Below are positions 40,821-48,461 of a stretch of DNA of 64,000 nucleotides, piece by piece; within the stretch, counting starts at the first letter, position 1, and each line of letters begins with the position of its first letter. A program made the position numbers and the translations under genes. Origin of the DNA: Bacteroidales bacterium UBA1189. Its GTDB lineage: Bacteria; Bacteroidota; Bacteroidia; Bacteroidales; Bacteroidaceae. Location of the stretch: the NCBI GenBank assembly GCA_002309805.1, contig DBYJ01000028.1:21451-85450 (forward strand), in the 5' to 3' direction. A model generated the notes under the pieces. It saw only the letters and a program-made list of their open reading frames with translations. It was not told the DNA's origin and did not search any database.

Positions 40821-43796
40821 TTATTCGTTTTCAGTTGTAAACCTGCCATTCTTGAAGATACGATCGTTAACCAGATAGTTGTCAATCTGGTGTACGACGG
40901 CATACGAAGACGTCTCGATGTTCACGAGAGAGCTCGAGCTGGCAAACTCAATGTCGCGGGTCATGATGTTGTAGTCCTGACCTTCCTTTCCACTATTGAT
41001 GACATAGCAGGTATTGTCTATTTCATCAATGTCACCCTTGACGGAAATGGTTGGGTGTGTGCTGTAGGGGCTATCCTTCGTCTCGACGGTGACCTTGCTG
41101 AATCGCTTGGTCAGATTGTCAAGAGACGCGGTTTCGTAGTTGACAACGGTATAGACATTGTTACCTTCAACCATCTGGTGCGGCTTCTCATCGACATAGA
41201 CGGAGTTATCTTGGATGTGATATTTCACGAAGTCGATGATCAGCATGGCCCGTTTCTCGATATCTTTCTTACGGGTCGTGATTTGGGCATTTTTCTGGTT
41301 AACGGTTGCCTGCAGATTGTCTATCTGAATACGGACAACGGCGGTGTCGGGTTCGTTGTTGCTTATCTTCAGAGCCAGCGTATTCTGCAGTTCCTCAATT
41401 TGGGTCTCAAGGTCAGCCACGTTAGCGATTTCCTCGTTGACATCCTCTGTTTCCTCTTCAAGCACATCCCAAGTGGGCAGGCCTTTTTCGCAAGCGTCGA
41501 GGATGGCGTCGTTCGTGGGAACATAGACGGTGTAGTGATACGTGTTGAACGTATGAATGTTGTAGTCCAAACCGTTGGCGTTCTCGAAAATCAAGAACTT
41601 CTTGGTACTGTCGGCGTCAATCTGTCCCTTTTCGTTGCGAGCACCCACTAGTTCAACCACAGCGTCGGAGGTTTGGCAGAGCTGGAAGAACTCGTTGAAA
41701 TCCTCGTGGCGGACGGGGTCGGAGAGAACCTTATAAACTGACTGTGTTGGGGGCTGAATCATGCCTGCATCCAGACGGTAGGTAACACCGTTCTCCTGAA
41801 TGTACATCTCGCCAACGGGAAGGCCGGTGTCGATACCTGTCGTATCAATCTCAATTTCATGTCCACCATAGATACGATCCACAACGGGAACTTCTTCTGT
41901 GACGCCATTGCGAACGCGGGTGCGCGTCTGGCCGCCGTATTCCACTTTGACGGTACCATAGCCCTTGGCCATGTGGTATTTGTTGCCGTCCTCGAAGTCG
42001 CCGACGATGATGTAATATTCCATCATCTGCTCCAGCAGATTCTTGATGCGGGTAGAATTGGTGAGGTTAGCCTTCTGCTCGAGAAGTTCGCCTGTGGCCT
42101 TGTCGTAGGTCCATTGCTCAGCATAGACGCTTGCTTTCTTCGAGCCTACTGGCGGTTCGTAATGGAAAATGTAGCAAGTGGGGTTAGGATCCCTCAGTGA
42201 CGATACGTCGTTGTAACGCATGGCACCTTCCGAGGGAACAATCAGGCTGAAGTAGCTGTCCATAGCCAACAGGTACTTGTCGTATTCGTAGGAGTTGATG
42301 GCCCAGTAGGCAGCCTGGGTGGTCTCGCCTAACATGACAGGGGCGATGACGGCTACGTAGCGGGCGGGGCTGTAAACCTCTTTAGTCACATAGACGACAC
42401 CATTGTTGGTAATCATACACTCGTCGATGTGGGCAACTTCGATTTTCATGGACTCGCGTGCATCGTTCATGATGCTCTCAAACTTGCTCGGCACGGTGGC
42501 GTTGAAGGTCGATTTCATGACGTTGCGGAGCAGAGCCTGAATGACATCCATCGGGATGCTATCCACAGCCTCCTCCAGTCCCTTACGGTCTGCGATGGAG
42601 ATGCGGTTGCCATCAGCGCGGACGCCGTAACGCTCAATAAGTGCCTTACCCTTGCCTGTACGGAAATACTCTTCGAGGGTTTCGTCGTTGGGGACGAACA
42701 TGGCGCCCATGTCGGCTTCCACAGAACCACCTACACCTGATGTGAAGCTGTTCCAGCCCGGGTCGAAGTAGAGGGAACCCTTCGCGGCACGTGTGCGCTG
42801 GTCGTCATCCACAAAGTCAAGATAATCACCAGTGGCATTGCGGTTACGCGTGCTGGTGAAGTAGCGTTTCTCATAGACGCGCTCGGCATTGGCATCGTCG
42901 CCATAGTGGTAGAGACGGTTATAGTCGCTGCTCAGTTGTGCGTTGTAAACGGGTACTGCGAAGCGGTCGAGCAGGCGGCTGAAGAGCTGTGTCTTCGGGT
43001 TGCGGCGAATCTCCTCTGCCATGTTCGAGGGCGGGATGAGCAGACCGTCCAGCTGATGGACGTAGCCGTTCTTGCAGGTCACGTTCTGATTGATGACGCG
43101 CTTGTCGAAGATAAAGGCATCGTCAGCCGTGATCTGGCCTCCGTATCGGTGGTTGAACAGAATCTCAAGGTCGTTGAGGGTGATGTTGTTCTGATAGAGC
43201 TGCTCTTCGAGGAAGTGAACCATCAGGAAGTTAGTGCCGTCGAGGGCCAGACGGATGCCTTTTTCACGATATCTGTCCCAGAACGGGTTGTTCTGTGGCA
43301 GCTCGTTGCCGGCATAGCGTCCGATGGTGTCCACGATGTTGGCTGAGGTCACTTGTCGGAGGCAGCGTCCTTCCTGCACTTCGGCATCGGTGCCGGTTGC
43401 GGCAGAAGAGGACATCATTTCCAGCAGGTAGGCATTGTCCAACATGCTGTTGTAGAGAATCACCTTCTTCTGAGCATCGCTCAACTGGGAATAGCTGGTC
43501 AGCCCCCACGCGTCCTTGATGCCTTTCATGAAGGCTTCGTCGTCAGCGGCGAACAGCGTCTTACTACCTGTCTTCGACAACACTTCCGTGTAGTTAAGGT
43601 CGTCGATGACTTTCAAGAAATAAGTGAAGTTGCCTTTCTCTTGCATGTAGTCGTAGATACTGGCGCCGAGCCAATCGGGCTCTTCGTCGTCGAGGAGATA
43701 GGGATCCTTACACGACTGAACGCCTACACACAAGAACAACAGAGCCGCAAAAACACTGATTTCGCGAATCTTACCATGGTGTTTCGAGGTATTCAT
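40821..43796 (-). CDS. 991-residue multi-FAS1 lipoprotein with inserted coiled coil, first gene of the cluster
   Basis: Lipoprotein signal ending VQSC (Cys29) followed by KDPYLLDDEEPD, a strongly acidic export-type start. Several FAS1-like domains follow: about 40-255 (IYDYMQEKGNFTYFLKVIDDL, KTLFAADDEAFMKGI, NGYVHQLDGLLIPP), about 265-480 (FSRLLDRFAVPVY, MFVPNDETLEEYF, NNGVVYVTKEVYSP), a degenerate third (LLAMDSYFSLIVPSEGAM) and a fourth from about 720 (FNEFFQLCQ, YTVYVPTNDAILDACEKG, VKYHIQDNSVYVD). Inside the fourth, about 785-845, a heptad-rich coiled coil (ADLETQIEELQNTLALKI, IQIDNLQATVNQKNAQITT) separates the VPTND and YHI parts. It heads the co-directional series down to at least 22458. 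Confidence 0.88.
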   Translation of the reverse strand: MNTSKHHGKIREISVFAALLFLCVGVQSCKDPYLLDDEEPDWLGASIYDYMQEKGNFTYFLKVIDDLNYTEVLSKTGSKTLFAADDEAFMKGIKDAWGLTSYSQLSDAQKKVILYNSMLDNAYLLEMMSSSAATGTDAEVQEGRCLRQVTSANIVDTIGRYAGNELPQNNPFWDRYREKGIRLALDGTNFLMVHFLEEQLYQNNITLNDLEILFNHRYGGQITADDAFIFDKRVINQNVTCKNGYVHQLDGLLIPPSNMAEEIRRNPKTQLFSRLLDRFAVPVYNAQLSSDYNRLYHYGDDANAERVYEKRYFTSTRNRNATGDYLDFVDDDQRTRAAKGSLYFDPGWNSFTSGVGGSVEADMGAMFVPNDETLEEYFRTGKGKALIERYGVRADGNRISIADRKGLEEAVDSIPMDVIQALLRNVMKSTFNATVPSKFESIMNDARESMKIEVAHIDECMITNNGVVYVTKEVYSPARYVAVIAPVMLGETTQAAYWAINSYEYDKYLLAMDSYFSLIVPSEGAMRYNDVSSLRDPNPTCYIFHYEPPVGSKKASVYAEQWTYDKATGELLEQKANLTNSTRIKNLLEQMMEYYIIVGDFEDGNKYHMAKGYGTVKVEYGGQTRTRVRNGVTEEVPVVDRIYGGHEIEIDTTGIDTGLPVGEMYIQENGVTYRLDAGMIQPPTQSVYKVLSDPVRHEDFNEFFQLCQTSDAVVELVGARNEKGQIDADSTKKFLIFENANGLDYNIHTFNTYHYTVYVPTNDAILDACEKGLPTWDVLEEETEDVNEEIANVADLETQIEELQNTLALKISNNEPDTAVVRIQIDNLQATVNQKNAQITTRKKDIEKRAMLIIDFVKYHIQDNSVYVDEKPHQMVEGNNVYTVVNYETASLDNLTKRFSKVTVETKDSPYSTHPTISVKGDIDEIDNTCYVINSGKEGQDYNIMTRDIEFASSSSLVNIETSSYAVVHQIDNYLVNDRIFKNGRFTTENE

Positions 43797-43856
43797 ACAG
43801 TTTTTATTAATTAATATTATTTTTCTTTTGTTTCTCTGGATATAAATTTAACCGTG

Positions 43857-43864
43857 CAAAGTTA
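43857..43864 (-). promoter_or_regulatory. -7 promoter element of the FAS1/SusCD cluster
   Basis: TAACTTTG on the minus strand is a perfect -7 match, giving a leader of about 55 nt before the ATG at 43796. At the -33 distance only a weak TTC-type sequence is present instead of TTTG, which may mean that an activator or alternative sigma factor is needed. The rest of 43797-43975 is A/T-rich and holds no gene. Confidence 0.5.
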
Positions 43865-43975
43865 AGAAAAAAAAACACGCTGAAGAATTTTTAACATAAA
43901 AAATGAGTCTCTTTGTGCATTTTTTTTTCTTAATCGGGGTTTTTGACAGGAAAAAGCCGATTTTACGGTTCGCGG

Positions 43976-45475
43976 TTAGTACTTTTCGTGATAAATGGCG
44001 CTGCTGGTAGGGCCATTGATGCGTCGGGCGAATTGTTGGGGAGAAATGGTGACAGGTCCTTTCATAAATTCGGGGATATTATAGCTCTTATAGTATTGTT
44101 GATAGTAGTCGGGCATCTTCTGAGGGATAACGAAAGGCTTGCGTCCACGTCCTTTTTTGTCGAAGTACCCGAGGTAAAGGCGTGTGAAGTTTCCATCCAA
44201 TCGCCGGCTGCTGAAAAGTACCCAACGTCCGTTGCTGCTCCAGTTGTGGAAGCTCTCGGTGTCGGGGCTGTTCATTTCGTTTAGTTTTCGGATGTAGTTG
44301 TTCTGAAGGTCTATCAGTAACAGGTCGCCGCTACGATGCCAGATGTGGAAGACGCCGTAGTCGCCGATGGAGAGCATCAGGTATCGTCCGTCAGGTGAGA
44401 CGCGCGGAAGAGTGACGCTTTGGCCGGAAGAAGACGCGTCAAATACCAGTTCGCGAGGGCCAAAGTGCTTGGTGGCAGGGTCAAAACTTTTCTTATAGAG
44501 GTTGTACTTAAAATCCTGATAACGGTCTATGATTTCTCGATCACGCCGCCCATAGTCACGAACGATGAAATTGGCTGAGACAAAGTAGAGTGTCTTGCCG
44601 TCGGGTGCCCAGCAGGGATAGCATTCCCATTCCGTAGTATCGTTTTCGACGGTTGTCACTTCGTTTAGGTCTATGTCATAGAGAATGAGGTCGCTATATA
44701 GGTCTTGAACCTCGATTTTCTCGTTGTTGCGGGTATGGAACGACTGCCCCGTGTTGTTGACGGAATAGGCGATGTAGTTGTGTGTGGGGTGCCAGGCAGG
44801 ATAAACGCCGGCAGAGAGTGTGGAGTCGGTTTTAAGGTTGATTTTCCGGATGTCGCCGTTGAAGGCCATGATGGTGCCGCCTTTGTGCTGGCGGGCATGG
44901 AATTGAAGGCTGTCGGGGTTGTAGTTCTTTACGGAGTGGCAGTTGATGCATTGGCCATTCTCGTCGGTGGAAATGAGCATATTGCTGAAGATGACATTCT
45001 CCTTGTAGTTTTCCAGACAGCGCTGGTTGATGGTCAGGTCTTCGTAGGTGACGTAGGAGGGGGCGATGAGGCGATAGGTGATGTAAGGATCAACCCTCTC
45101 TTCGGCTACGCTGATAGTGAAGGGCTTGAGTGCTTTCCATTTCTCCTTTTCCTTCTGCTTGACGTAGGCTGTGACGGTAATGTCTTTGCCGACACATTTG
45201 CTGATGAAGCTGCGCCATTTCTTGATGCTGGGGCAGACGTCTGTACCGCTGACGGTAATCATCTCCTCGCCACAGGCGAAGGTGGTGACGGCTTTTGTAA
45301 TGTCAGGCAGGACGTAGCGCCAAGTGAGGGGAGCGATATTGGGCGGAATGGTGACGTCGGTATAGTCAGGCGTGATAGCGGCCTTGGTGGTGCTCTTCTC
45401 GAAATCTGATGGCACACCGGTTGTGCATCCGGCAAGTATCGCTAAAAATATAAAGGGAAGAAAGTATCTTTTCAT
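43976..45475 (-). CDS. TolB-like beta-propeller lipoprotein with a CXXCH motif
   Basis: 499 residues with the start at 45475 (MKRYFLPFIFLAILAGC, Cys17); in-frame ATGs at 45493 and 45499 are less suited to a lipoprotein signal. The first 150 residues are a beta domain (LTWRYVLPDITKA...). CINCH at residues 176-180 is a CXXCH cytochrome c heme-binding motif, in ENGQCINCHSVKNY. PD40/TolB-like propeller repeats follow: AGVYPAWHPTHNYIAYSVN, ECYPCWAPDGKTLYFVSAN, LPRVSPDGRYLMLSIGDYG, HNWSSNGRWVLFSSRR. Gene order with the polytopic gene upstream (48-nt gap) suggests a shared function. Whether the site truly binds heme is open; no other electron-transfer gene is near. Confidence 0.78.
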   Translation of the reverse strand: MKRYFLPFIFLAILAGCTTGVPSDFEKSTTKAAITPDYTDVTIPPNIAPLTWRYVLPDITKAVTTFACGEEMITVSGTDVCPSIKKWRSFISKCVGKDITVTAYVKQKEKEKWKALKPFTISVAEERVDPYITYRLIAPSYVTYEDLTINQRCLENYKENVIFSNMLISTDENGQCINCHSVKNYNPDSLQFHARQHKGGTIMAFNGDIRKINLKTDSTLSAGVYPAWHPTHNYIAYSVNNTGQSFHTRNNEKIEVQDLYSDLILYDIDLNEVTTVENDTTEWECYPCWAPDGKTLYFVSANFIVRDYGRRDREIIDRYQDFKYNLYKKSFDPATKHFGPRELVFDASSSGQSVTLPRVSPDGRYLMLSIGDYGVFHIWHRSGDLLLIDLQNNYIRKLNEMNSPDTESFHNWSSNGRWVLFSSRRLDGNFTRLYLGYFDKKGRGRKPFVIPQKMPDYYQQYYKSYNIPEFMKGPVTISPQQFARRINGPTSSAIYHEKY

Positions 45476-45523
45476 ACGCTGTTTGTTATTCATTCTCAAT
45501 CATTTTATTCTTCATGCGTCTTT

Positions 45524-47455
45524 TTAATAGGATTTCACGTCGCGGATGAAGAAATAGAAATAGAAGTAGGTGTCGCCAAAACGCTCGTAGAACTTCTGCT
45601 TGATGACGGGGTCGCGTTCGGCATTCTCGGTGATGGCATTCTTGCGGGCATACTCCATGAAAGCCTGGAACTTAGCCTTGACAGTCTTTTCGAACGGCAT
45701 TTTGCTGATATCGACTTTGCCGGGCTCTAGGTTTCCGAAGAGCAGGGCAGCCTCCTGGTAATGGGTGGGCATGCGGTCGGTCTTGTGGCTGTTGGCATAG
45801 CGGAAGAAATTCTGCCAGAAGGTGGGGATGTCCTTGAGAATAAGGGCACACATCAGTCCGGCTTCGTCGAACATAGGTGTTGACACTTCGCCGAAGGAGT
45901 GGGCAAAATAGTTGAGCAGGTAGATTTCGACGAGTGAGTTGTCGCCGTCCAGTTGATCCTCGTAGCAGTAGAGCGGAAGGATTGTGGCAAACTCCTTGTC
46001 CTTCTGAATCAGCTTGGGGGTATCGACGAACTTCTGGTAGTGTTTCGCCCATTTCTTGTGGAACCACGTCTTGGATAGTGTGTCGAGATACTTTTGTGCT
46101 GAAGTGTATTCGCCGGAGAGGATGGCGCACTTCGCCATGTACTTGAGGTATTCCACGCGCCAGCCGTACTCCACGCCGTCTTCCAGACACCAGCGGTAGC
46201 AGAAGTTGAAGCGGGCGTAGTTGTAGTAGAGCATCTTGCCGCCCACCTGCATCATGCGGATGTCGAGGGGCGTGTTGGGGCGGTTGCCGCCGTCGAGGTA
46301 GGTGAACATCTCGTCGCCTCCGCGTCCCAGCTTCAGCAGGGCAAGGTTCTTGGCCATTACGATGAGGCGCGTGGGCTCGCCCTTTTGTTTCTTTACGATG
46401 TCGAGAACGCCTTTGTAGTCCATTTTTTCCATCGCTGCCTCGATTTTCAGCTCGTTGTGGAAATTGGCATCCTTATACCAGAAAAGGACAACAAATAGTG
46501 CTGCCAGCACAACCGCTCCACCGTTCCAACAGAGGTTGCCGATGGCCTCGCGGGACATCTTGGGTTTGGCTCCCTTCTTACCTTTGCTGTTCTTCTTTGC
46601 CTTGTTTGATTGTTTTTCTGATGTTTCAGAAATTTGTTGTCTTGTTATCTCGTCGCTTTGCAGACCCTTAAATCGACAGATGGCAAAAGCGATGGCTGAG
46701 AGGAAGAGCAGGAAATAGGGCCACCAGAAGACGAGTTGCTCCTTCGTAAGGCGGAAGAAGGGCAGTCCTGCCAGATAGATCCAGTTCTGGCGGGTCATCG
46801 TGAAGGCATAATAATATATATAAGGTATAAGTGCGATGCCTACGACACATAGGCCAAGCGTCACCCATTTGCCCACCTGCCCGTCTCGTATAGCCAGCAG
46901 GGCGATAAGCAGGGCAGCCAGTAGCGTATAAAAGCCAAAGAGGGGGAATCCTGCAGCAAACAGTACGACGATATAGACCCATTGTGCCCACGACTTGCGA
47001 AGTCGTTGCCAGCCGCGCACAGCTAACAGCGTGAATGAGAAGCCAACAGCCGCGCTGAACAGATAAGCCTGCGTTTTGATGAGGAAGATCCAATAACCCA
47101 CCTCCAATGCGCAGCCGATGAGCAGGCCGACGGGGATGAGCGCCAGCGCCGCGCGATTGTCGGGGATATGGAATACCTTCAGCGTCAGCAGATAGACCGA
47201 CAGCCAAAGCCCCACGAGCAGCAAGGCACCCAGCCACGGGTAGTACATAAACTGGTTGAGAAACGTGGCGATGACCGTCAGGAATCCGGCAGGATACGAC
47301 ATGCGGCGTGAAAACCAAATCTCCGTGGGCAGCCATAGGCTGAGTTCCTGCGAACGGAACAACAATTCATTCTCGAAAATGAGCAATAAAACATAGACCA
47401 CGAGTAAGAAACTCAGGCCAATAATCAGCGGAAGATGCTTCGTTGGTTTCTTCAT
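45524..47455 (-). CDS. Polytopic membrane protein, DUF6057-like
   Basis: 643 residues with the start at 47455 (MKKPTKHLPLIIGLSFLLVV); the frame upstream of it crosses the promoter. The N-terminal half holds about ten hydrophobic segments (VYVLLLIFENELLF, AGFLTVIATFLNQFMYYPWLGALLLVGLWLSVYLLTL, ALALIPVGLLIGCALEVGYWIF, AAGFPLFGFYTLLAALLIALLAI, ...). A short basic, lysine-rich cytoplasmic loop (SNKAKKNSKGKKGAKPK) precedes the last one. The C-terminal 280 residues are soluble and helical with TPR-like spacing (YMAKCAILSGEYTSAQKYLDTLSKTWF). I recall this layout as a Bacteroidales-restricted family without known function. It is co-transcribed with the CXXCH lipoprotein. Confidence 0.75.
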   Translation of the reverse strand: MKKPTKHLPLIIGLSFLLVVYVLLLIFENELLFRSQELSLWLPTEIWFSRRMSYPAGFLTVIATFLNQFMYYPWLGALLLVGLWLSVYLLTLKVFHIPDNRAALALIPVGLLIGCALEVGYWIFLIKTQAYLFSAAVGFSFTLLAVRGWQRLRKSWAQWVYIVVLFAAGFPLFGFYTLLAALLIALLAIRDGQVGKWVTLGLCVVGIALIPYIYYYAFTMTRQNWIYLAGLPFFRLTKEQLVFWWPYFLLFLSAIAFAICRFKGLQSDEITRQQISETSEKQSNKAKKNSKGKKGAKPKMSREAIGNLCWNGGAVVLAALFVVLFWYKDANFHNELKIEAAMEKMDYKGVLDIVKKQKGEPTRLIVMAKNLALLKLGRGGDEMFTYLDGGNRPNTPLDIRMMQVGGKMLYYNYARFNFCYRWCLEDGVEYGWRVEYLKYMAKCAILSGEYTSAQKYLDTLSKTWFHKKWAKHYQKFVDTPKLIQKDKEFATILPLYCYEDQLDGDNSLVEIYLLNYFAHSFGEVSTPMFDEAGLMCALILKDIPTFWQNFFRYANSHKTDRMPTHYQEAALLFGNLEPGKVDISKMPFEKTVKAKFQAFMEYARKNAITENAERDPVIKQKFYERFGDTYFYFYFFIRDVKSY

Positions 47456-47473
47456 AATTCCAATTATATTCTG

Positions 47474-47504
47474 CAAAGATAAGCCCTTTCCCGCACTTTT
47501 CAAA
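47474..47504 (-). promoter_or_regulatory. Promoter of the DUF6057-like/CXXCH operon
   Basis: On the minus strand TTTG (47501-47504), 19 bp, then TATCTTTG (47474-47481). The leader is about 15-20 nt before the ATG at 47455, which supports that start. Confidence 0.75.
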
Positions 47505-47600
47505 TATTTGAGTTAAAAAATGCAGTAAAATTTAAAAATTCCCACACCAGGAAACGGCTTTTTTCCCGAGGTTTCATCTTTGAAAAAAATTGCGTTATTA

Positions 47601-47632
47601 TTTGGTGGGGAAGGAAAAAAAGGCTATCTTCG
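47601..47632 (+). promoter_or_regulatory. Promoter of the HU-like gene
   Basis: TTTG (47601-47604), 20 bp, then TATCTTCG (47625-47632), one base from TAnnTTTG. The transcript would start near 47638 and include all four 22-bp repeats in a leader of about 175 nt. Confidence 0.65.
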
Positions 47633-47647
47633 CAGACGGATTTCCTT

Positions 47648-47735
47648 AAACTCCAATTGACGGAGAATTAAACTCCAATTGGCGGAGAATAAAACTACAG
47701 CTGGCGGAGAATGAAACTCCAATTGGAGTTGAAAG
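47648..47735. repeat. Array C: four exact 22-bp tandem units in the leader of the HU-like gene
   Basis: Units start at 47648, 47670, 47692 and 47714. The pattern is AAACTCCAATTGRCGGAGAA; the third has CTACAGCTGG and the fourth is the full palindrome CTCCAATTGGAG. The core is CAATTG or CAGCTG. In RNA the first two can form CTCC/GGAG hairpins. The unit sequence differs from arrays A and B, but the 22-bp period is identical. Confidence 0.88.
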
Positions 47736-47811
47736 AAAGAGAAGGCAATGGACAGAAAATAAGAGCGTGTAAAGAAAAGAAAGATAAAGTTAAACCAAAA
47801 AACATTTTGTT

Positions 47812-48417
47812 ATGCCCATTTATTATGACTTAGTGAACCGGCCGGACCCTGAGAATACGGGTGATCCGCAGCCTCTCTATCCCCGTGTGGTATGCAAGGG
47901 GACGGTGAAACTCAGCGATTTGCTTGTGGATATGAGCACGAAGGTGGACGAGGCAACGCTCGTCCGTGTGCTGACGGCACTTCGCTCGGCTGTCTGTACG
48001 GAATTGATGCGCAGCCGACGCGTCCATATCGAGGGATGGGGCAGCTTCAGCCTGCGCCTTGAGGGGCGTCCTGTGGATGAGCCCGAGGAGATCCACGCCC
48101 AAAGCATCAGCGTGGCAGGCATCAACTTCCAGCCCGAGAAAGCCTTTGTGAAGGCTTGCCGACAAGGGGATATCGTGCGTGACAGCGAGGGCTTCCGCAC
48201 GTCGGCAAATTGTCCGCTCTCCGAACAGCTTGCGCTACTTGCCAGCTACTTCGCTTCCCACGCGGAGCTGACGACGAATGAGTTCGTGCGGCTTACTGGC
48301 ATTCGTCCGACAAAGGCAAGGGTAGCGCTTGCCGAGCTGGTGGAGAGGGGGTATCTTGCGCGCATGGGCCGCTTGTCCGCCACACATTATGTCCGCACGG
48401 AAATGCCGCTGGAATAG
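47812..48417 (+). CDS. HU-like DNA-binding protein with C-terminal winged-helix-like domain
   Basis: 201 residues. Residues 1-125 fit the Bacteroidetes HU-related fold: IYYDLVNRPDPEN...RVVCKGTVKLSDLLVDMSTK, helix LVRVLTALRSAVCTELMRSRRVHIEGWGSFSLRLEG with the beta-arm region, and GINFQPEKAFVKACRQ. Residues 135-195 (LSEQLALLASYFASHAELTTNEFVRLTGIRPTKARVALAELVERGYLARMG) look like a winged helix. HU proteins bend DNA; the extra domain could provide specificity. The gene has a long leader with four 22-bp repeats, which suggests autoregulation. A weak GTAAGG/CCTTAC hairpin lies between it and the convergent Gfo/Idh gene. Confidence 0.82.
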   Translation: MPIYYDLVNRPDPENTGDPQPLYPRVVCKGTVKLSDLLVDMSTKVDEATLVRVLTALRSAVCTELMRSRRVHIEGWGSFSLRLEGRPVDEPEEIHAQSISVAGINFQPEKAFVKACRQGDIVRDSEGFRTSANCPLSEQLALLASYFASHAELTTNEFVRLTGIRPTKARVALAELVERGYLARMGRLSATHYVRTEMPLE

Positions 48418-48461
48418 AGGATGTAAGGCTGATGTCCCAGACGGAATGAGCTTGGGTGCCC

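Noticed and set aside
43932..43962. Terminator after the CXXCH lipoprotein gene
   Set aside because: AATCGG/CCGATT can pair, but on the gene's strand the hairpin is followed by A-rich, not T-rich, sequence.
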